Source: Epiperipatus broadwayi (Eukaryota; Onychophora; Udeonychophora; Euonychophora; Peripatidae). From it: a DNA stretch of 64,000 nucleotides. The position numbers and the translations under genes are program-made. The DNA is taken from positions 806,001 through 870,000 of the forward strand of contig JAQFVV010012537.1 of the NCBI GenBank assembly GCA_028023455.1, written 5' to 3'. This document shows positions 58,831 to 64,000 of the stretch, one piece after another. The first letter of the stretch is position 1, and each line of letters starts with the position of its first letter. The notes beneath the pieces were generated by a model. That model was given only the letters and a program-made list of their open reading frames with translations. It was not told where the DNA came from and ran no database searches.

Positions 58831-59866
58831 GCAGCCTGAAACATTTATATTAGCAAATAAATGATTTAGAAGCAAAGAAATATTAAACTTTCTATTTGAT
58901 TAAAAGACATAGTTAAAAATAAACTTCAAGTTAATTATGCATAATTTAAAAGCAAAATTTCAATTAACTTTTAAATATTTGTCTGAAAATTTATGATTAG
59001 TATATTAGATGATCACAACACCTAAAAAAAAAGTGGAAAATAATACTTTTTGAAATATGTAATTGTTGACCTGTGTTGTTTATTTGTGGATTATTAGTAA
59101 CAAGTTGTTTATATTTGAAAAGTTTAAAATTTTTTAGATATTAATATTTCATAATAGGTTATGGAAGTAGTCATATTATCATAACTAATCTTTGAGTGAT
59201 TATGTTGGGTTTTATTCAAAAAAACACAGAAATCAATCGTTATTTAAATCAAAAATAGTTCAGCTAACATTATAGATTAAATTTATATTATGTTAGATTT
59301 AAGTTAATAAAATCTATTAATCACTTAACATGTTTTCAGTCATTCCATTGGATAAAATATTCCAGATAAAGCAAAAGAACTGAGAATACATATAAATTAT
59401 CGCAGAGCAAAAAATAACTTTCTTCTTATTGGAGACAGACAGAATAGAGAACTATAAAAAAGACAATGAAACAATGGAAAGAATCATAAAAGACATTGTT
59501 GCCCATGGAATCAATTCCCATAGATTAATAAGCTGATTAAAGAATTAAACACGTCATCATGGCATTCAATATATAAACCATAAATGGTTAGATTATAAAA
59601 GAAGTATGGAAATATACTAATCTAAATCTGAGCCTGTATAGACTTTAAAATTAATATTAAATAGAATATGAATCTATATTTATTAAAGATATTTGAGTTT
59701 GAGTACTGAGAGATAAAATTATTTAAATCCAAACTTTGATGAATGTTTTAAATGATAGAATGTGCATATATATATATCAAAATATTAATATATAACAAAC
59801 TAACCAAAGGAAATACATATAAAAACAAAAAAATAAAGACTTATAAATCCAATAAATAATATAATA

Positions 59867-59894
59867 TTTCAACCAGAGGACTGGTTTTCATCAG
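59867..59894 (-). ncRNA. Hammerhead-like core, left arm of the palindrome
   Basis: Mirror of the core at 60787-60814: on the minus strand CTGATGA, AACCAG/CTGGTT stem, GAAA. Confidence 0.45.
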
Positions 59895-60786
59895 AAAGAA
59901 AAAAAAATACACAGTAAAATGGCGATAATCAAAAATTACAGATTTGGTAAAAGATTAAAAATTTAACAAAACCCCCCTGATTGGTCACAAAATCTAACAC
60001 AGAATATCTACCCAATCAATGACAAAATTCAAACAAAAAAAACTACATTCCCTCCTAATCAAGCTTAAATACTATTTAAATTAAAATAAAAATAAAAAAT
60101 CCAAAATTAAAAATTAAAATATACATATGTGCATACATAGAAAAATTAAACTATGTACAAAAAATAGCTGTGCTCACATTAATATTCATTAAAAACTAAA
60201 ATACTTATACATTTTAAAAATTATAGTTAGTGCAAAGTACAATAATTTATAACTAATTATTTATCTATAAACCAATTAAACACAGATATTAAACATCCAT
60301 GTAACCAATCTTTACATAAAAAAACCTCATTTTCTTATATGAGGTTTTTTTATGTAAAGATTGGTTACATGGATGTTTAATATCTGTGTTTAATTGGTTT
60401 ATAGATAAATAATTAGTTATAAATTATTGTACTTTGCACTAACTATAATTTTTAAAATGTATAAGTATTTTAGTTTTTAATGAATGTTAATGTGAGCACA
60501 GCTATTTTTTGTATGTGAGCATAGTTTAATTTTTCTATGTATGCACATATGTATATTTTAATTTTTAATTTTGGATTTTTTATTTTTATATTTATTTTAA
60601 TTTAAATAGTATTTAAGCTTGATTAGGAGGGAATGTAGTTTTTTTTGTTTGAATTTTGTCATTGATTGGGTAGATATTCTGTGTTAGATTTTGTGACCAA
60701 TCAGGGGGGTTTTGTTAAATTTTTAATCTTTTACCAAATCTGTAATTTTTGATTATCGCCATTTTACTGTGTATTTTTTTTTCTTT

Positions 60787-60814
60787 CTGATGAAAACCAG
60801 TCCTCTGGTTGAAA
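60787..60814 (+). ncRNA. Hammerhead-ribozyme-like core, right arm of the palindrome
   Basis: CTGATGA (60787-60793), one A, a 6-bp stem AACCAG/CTGGTT closed by TCCT, then GAAA (60811-60814). This matches the conserved CUGAUGA - stem II - GAAA order of the hammerhead. Stems I and III and the UH cleavage site are not obvious (GAAA is followed by tattat). Activity is unproven; it may be a decayed or split ribozyme. Confidence 0.45.
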
Positions 60815-60860
60815 TATTATATTATTTATTGGATTTATAAGTCTTTATTTTTTTGTTTAT

Positions 60861-62740
60861 ATATATATATATATTGAACTGGGTGGGTAGATCAATTAGC
60901 AAATGTGGAATAAAAATTTTAATCTTTAATAAAAATGGGAAATTGTGATAAGCAAAATTGTAAAACTTCTTTTATAGGAAATATGACATTATTATAAAAT
61001 TATTTATTATAAATTCAATCTACTCCAACTGTAATTTAAGTATTGCACCACACCAGTCCCTTAGGCAGAGAAGCATAATACCCAGAGGGTACTTATGACC
61101 AGACCAAAGCTATAAAAGATAAATAACTACAATCACATTTCCAGGCCATAGATCTTCTCGACTGCTGGATTCAACATCTGTCATTCAGAGCACTTTATTT
61201 ATTTGAAGTAAACTTCAGGTTCCAGCTAACTACCAGAAGTAGTTAACATACTCTGAATGATGGCAACTAATTCAGTGCCTAAGAAATCCCAACTAGCTCA
61301 AAGGAAATATTAAATAAACTACATGTCTAACTTCTCTGCTAAGTTTTTCTTAGTGGTATAATGAAAAAATTGACCGACAGTGATTGATAGACAATTAACT
61401 TATTTTAAATAAAATGTTTAATATAATTTGTAAACTAATTTTAATAAATTTTTAATTTATATAAACATTGATTTCATAAATATAATAACCACACACATTC
61501 TTAACGAAACACACAATAGTAATATAATATAAACATAAAGCATTAAAATAAATACAAAGCATTAAAACATGCACATATATTTTATCAGAAGCTAATTGAA
61601 TGTTTATGAAAGTTCTACCAACATCTGTTCATTACCTAAACCGGCACATAAATAGTTCATTTTATGCTGGCTCTGGAAGTACTCAAAGATTGCAATGGCT
61701 ACTTTAATTAATATCAGGAATTGGAATAAAAGAATGTTATTACCTATAGAATTTTGACATTGTGACTTCTTGTTCTTTGCTGGTGCATGTATGTTTTACC
61801 AAACAGTTGGATTTTAGGCTTCTGTTGGGGTCCTGATGATTGCGATTCTGTGCTACTTCTACTTCAGGCAGTTATACAGTCCTGGCGGCTTCAAATTATT
61901 AGACAGGCATTACTTCTATCAGGCAGATTGCTCATATTCTATCAGACTGAGACTGGAATCTGGATGCTCCGACTTTTGGCTTAACACTGCATTGTCTTTA
62001 AAAAATTATGTCTAATAGGTGACTGGATCTAGATACATGAAAAGACAGATTGAGAAAATTTTCAGCCCTATTTATGTGATCTTGTTGTTATCTTTCTAAT
62101 TGGTTTTTAAATCCATCCACTGCTTTTGTTGATTAAATTCTTATTAAGATGTATTTAATTGGTCCTGTTGTCTACGGATTTTAATTAGTAGCCATTGCTA
62201 ATCCCATTTTTATGTAGCTTAACCATGTAAACAATCTTTGAATTTTAAAATTTAATTATATGCTTTCATTTGTTTTAATATTTAACTTTCATATTTCATT
62301 TTATTTTTATCATGCACACATTTTATTTTCTTTATGTTTAAAAATCAACTTGTTATTTATGCACACATATATTTTATTTTAAATAAATGGAATGAGAGAT
62401 TTTCTTTTTTTTTTTTTAGTTTTAAGATTTCTTTTTTTTCTTTAATAGTTTAATTTTTTGCTAAGGTAGATTTTCTCTCCCCTGAATTAATTAATTTGTA
62501 AAACTTTACTACTAAATAACATTTGCCCTTTGGTGATCTATGTTTATAATAAGAAAACTCTTTAAACTTTTATAGATTTCTTTTTTTTTTTCAAATGAGA
62601 TATTTTAATTTCAAAATCTTTTCATTATTTAAATATAATATTTTATTTTAATGATTGTAAGCAACTATTTTACATGTAGCACTATTCGTTAGTGGTACAA
62701 TATATATATGTTGATACGAAGATTTTCACGGATTCATCTG
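60861..62740. other. AT-rich intron, no gene seen
   Basis: Somewhat GC-richer at 61030-61320 and 61780-61990, where a 65-codon frame has no family signature. A short inverted repeat (cattcagagca/ctctgaatgat) lies near 61180-61260. Confidence 0.35.
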
Positions 62741-63142
62741 GATAATAAAAGGTAGAAAGATGGTTGTAGAGGTGCTACAATCACTGATTTGAAAAAAAAC
62801 ATTAAAGTTCCATCGCAAAAATGTTAACTTAAGAATGTTTTTTTTAAAAATCTTTCCAAATAGGAGAAAGTTTGCATGTATCATCTCGCTTTTTTCTAGT
62901 ACCAGGATCATATCCAGATGTGATAATCTCTACCAGTGCAAAATCAGAGAAGCCATTGAGATACTTAAAAGGCCAGATTGAATCAATAAGCGAGATGATA
63001 CATGCAAACTTCCTCCTATTTGGAAAGATTTTTTTTAAAAAAAACATTCTTAATTTAATATTTTTGCTATTGGTGGAACATTTTTTTTTTCAAATCAGTG
63101 ATTGTTCTACAACCATCTTTCTACCTTTTATCACCCAGTAGA
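62741..63142. mobile_element. Inverted-repeat MITE, about 400 bp
   Basis: Arms of about 145 bases: left aaaaggtagaaagatggttgtag through tgatttgaaaaaaa, ttaagaatgttt, ctttccaaataggag, ttgcatgtatcatctcgctt; right is their inverted copy from aagcgagatgatacatgcaa to ctaccttttatc. The 100-base unique centre (62895-62990) has gatcatatccagatgtg and agccattgagatac. No coding capacity. Confidence 0.75.
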
Positions 63143-63177
63143 TGACTTCTGTGATCAATTCGTAACATCGGTATATA

Positions 63178-63235
63178 AATATTTAAATTTTTAACACAGA
63201 TGAACCTGCAAAATATGTCTTTTATATATATAGTG
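63178..63235. repeat. Interspersed repeat copy shared with 233-290
   Basis: Same order as at 233-290 (atatttaaatttttaacaca, gatgaacctgcaaaatatgt) with a few differences. Confidence 0.6.
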
Positions 63236-64000
63236 CTCTTTATCATTAATTTATTATGATTTTTTAAATTATTCTCATTTATGAGTTATATTGTTTTTAG
63301 CCAACTTCTAGAGTAATTAGTTTTCTTAATAAGAAATCAGGAGTAAAGACATGATGAAGTCACCTTTAACTTTAAACTAATAGTCTGAAATTAAAAAAAA
63401 ATCCTCTAATATATTGAACCCAAACTTGTATTGTTTATCAGATATGGCAACAGGTTAGCAACTATCTTTTAGAAACCTCACTTTCATGCTAAATTTAGAC
63501 CATTTTCACTTTTGGGCTAGGAAGGTTAATACTGACAAAACATCACATGACTTCTCAGCAGATTCTTAAAATATGTTTTCAAAAGCAATTCATTTTATTC
63601 TACACTAAAACTGTCTAAAAATAGTTTAAATATACAAAAAAAAAAAAAATTATCAAATAAATCAAGGTATTAAAAAAATTTATTGAGTTTCATTATAACT
63701 TTTTCTACAAATTTTTATATCTCAAATTTTTTAAAAACATGGTTCCACATCTTATTTAAAATTCTTTTTAATTCTACTTCATAATCTGAAATATTTTGCA
63801 CTTATGGATTCAAACTTAAGATAAGCCTTGTTTATGAGTTATTCCAGCAATATAAAAATTTTTTTCTTCAGCCAAGATTACATTTAAGATTAAAAAAAAA
63901 AGCTTTAAATTCTTGGATAAGATGCTTCTAATGATTAGACACATGTTCCACATACTATCTAGTTAAATAAAAAAAAGTATCATATGACCAGTTGTTTGAG
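63236..64000. other. AT-rich end of window, nothing recognised
   Basis: Poly-A/T rich; no frame with domain features and no structured repeat seen. Confidence 0.4.

Larger units (their letters stand above)
59821..60860. mobile_element. 1.04-kb near-perfect palindromic fold-back element
   Basis: Left arm from aaaaacaaaaaaataaagac is mirrored on the right by gtctttatttttttgttta, ending near 60860. The arms of about 505 bases meet at the hairpin cctcat-tttcttat-atgagg (60325-60344). Differences between arms are few (for example an extra tgtgagca near 60515), so it is young or kept homogeneous. No ORF of note. Each arm carries a hammerhead-like core near its outer end, in mirrored orientation. 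Confidence 0.85.

Noticed and set aside
61787-61984. 65-codon plus-strand frame with Cys and Trp
   Set aside because: Cys spacing fits neither EGF nor TB modules, wrong strand for the host gene, and no splice borders seen.
1-64000. CRISPR array or prokaryotic operon
   Set aside because: Spliced exons, LINEs and LTR elements show a eukaryotic genome; no regular repeat-spacer array is present.

Overview
The window is AT-rich animal DNA lying inside a large, minus-strand fibrillin-type gene and heavily invaded by transposable elements. Two host exons are well supported. One is a calcium-binding EGF exon (53551-53676) and the other a TB (8-Cys) domain exon (22633-22800). Both are phase 1-1 with consensus splice borders and are separated by about 30.8 kb of repeat-filled intron. 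A fibrillin gene, RTE and Jockey/CR1-like LINEs, Gypsy elements with arthropod-style coiled-coil gag, and CTCF-type motifs suggest a bilaterian. An arthropod, perhaps a chelicerate such as a spider, is my best guess (inference only).

Layout. 1-11 kb: AT-rich intron with short tandem duplications and a 480-bp hAT-type element carrying a BED-finger scrap. 11.2-13.5 kb: decayed RTE-type LINE. 14.0-14.3 kb: GC-rich island with three exact and two weaker CTCF-like motifs. 15.0-15.3 kb: palindromic MITE. 15.7-22.1 kb: Gypsy element A, whose pol has been replaced by a piece of a host gene resembling the N-terminus of CCDC6, and whose gag is split by a 3.08-kb solo-LTR-like insertion. 22.6-22.8 kb: TB exon. 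26.4-29.6 kb: Jockey/CR1-like LINE (minus strand) holding a nested fold-back element. 30.35-35.45 kb: nearly full-length, decayed Gypsy element B. 35.47-43.18 kb: pol-less LTR retrotransposon with almost identical 1.94-kb LTRs and an unrecognised long ORF. 43.4-45.3 kb: fold-back/MITE cluster. 45.34-48.71 kb: Gypsy element C (minus strand) with a clean TATTT target duplication and deleted RT/RNase H/integrase core. 53.55-53.68 kb: EGF exon. 55-63 kb: inverted repeats, a Gypsy integrase remnant and a 1.04-kb palindrome. Several of these repeats carry hammerhead-ribozyme-like cores.

Apart from the fibrillin exons, nothing here appears to be a working host gene. Insertions can be ordered by nesting: the solo LTR entered element A after A inserted, element C entered an older inverted repeat, and a fold-back entered the LINE. 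The most unusual items are the CCDC6-like capture, the pol-less LTR element and the recurring hammerhead-like cores. No sequence search could be run; family names rest on motif recognition.
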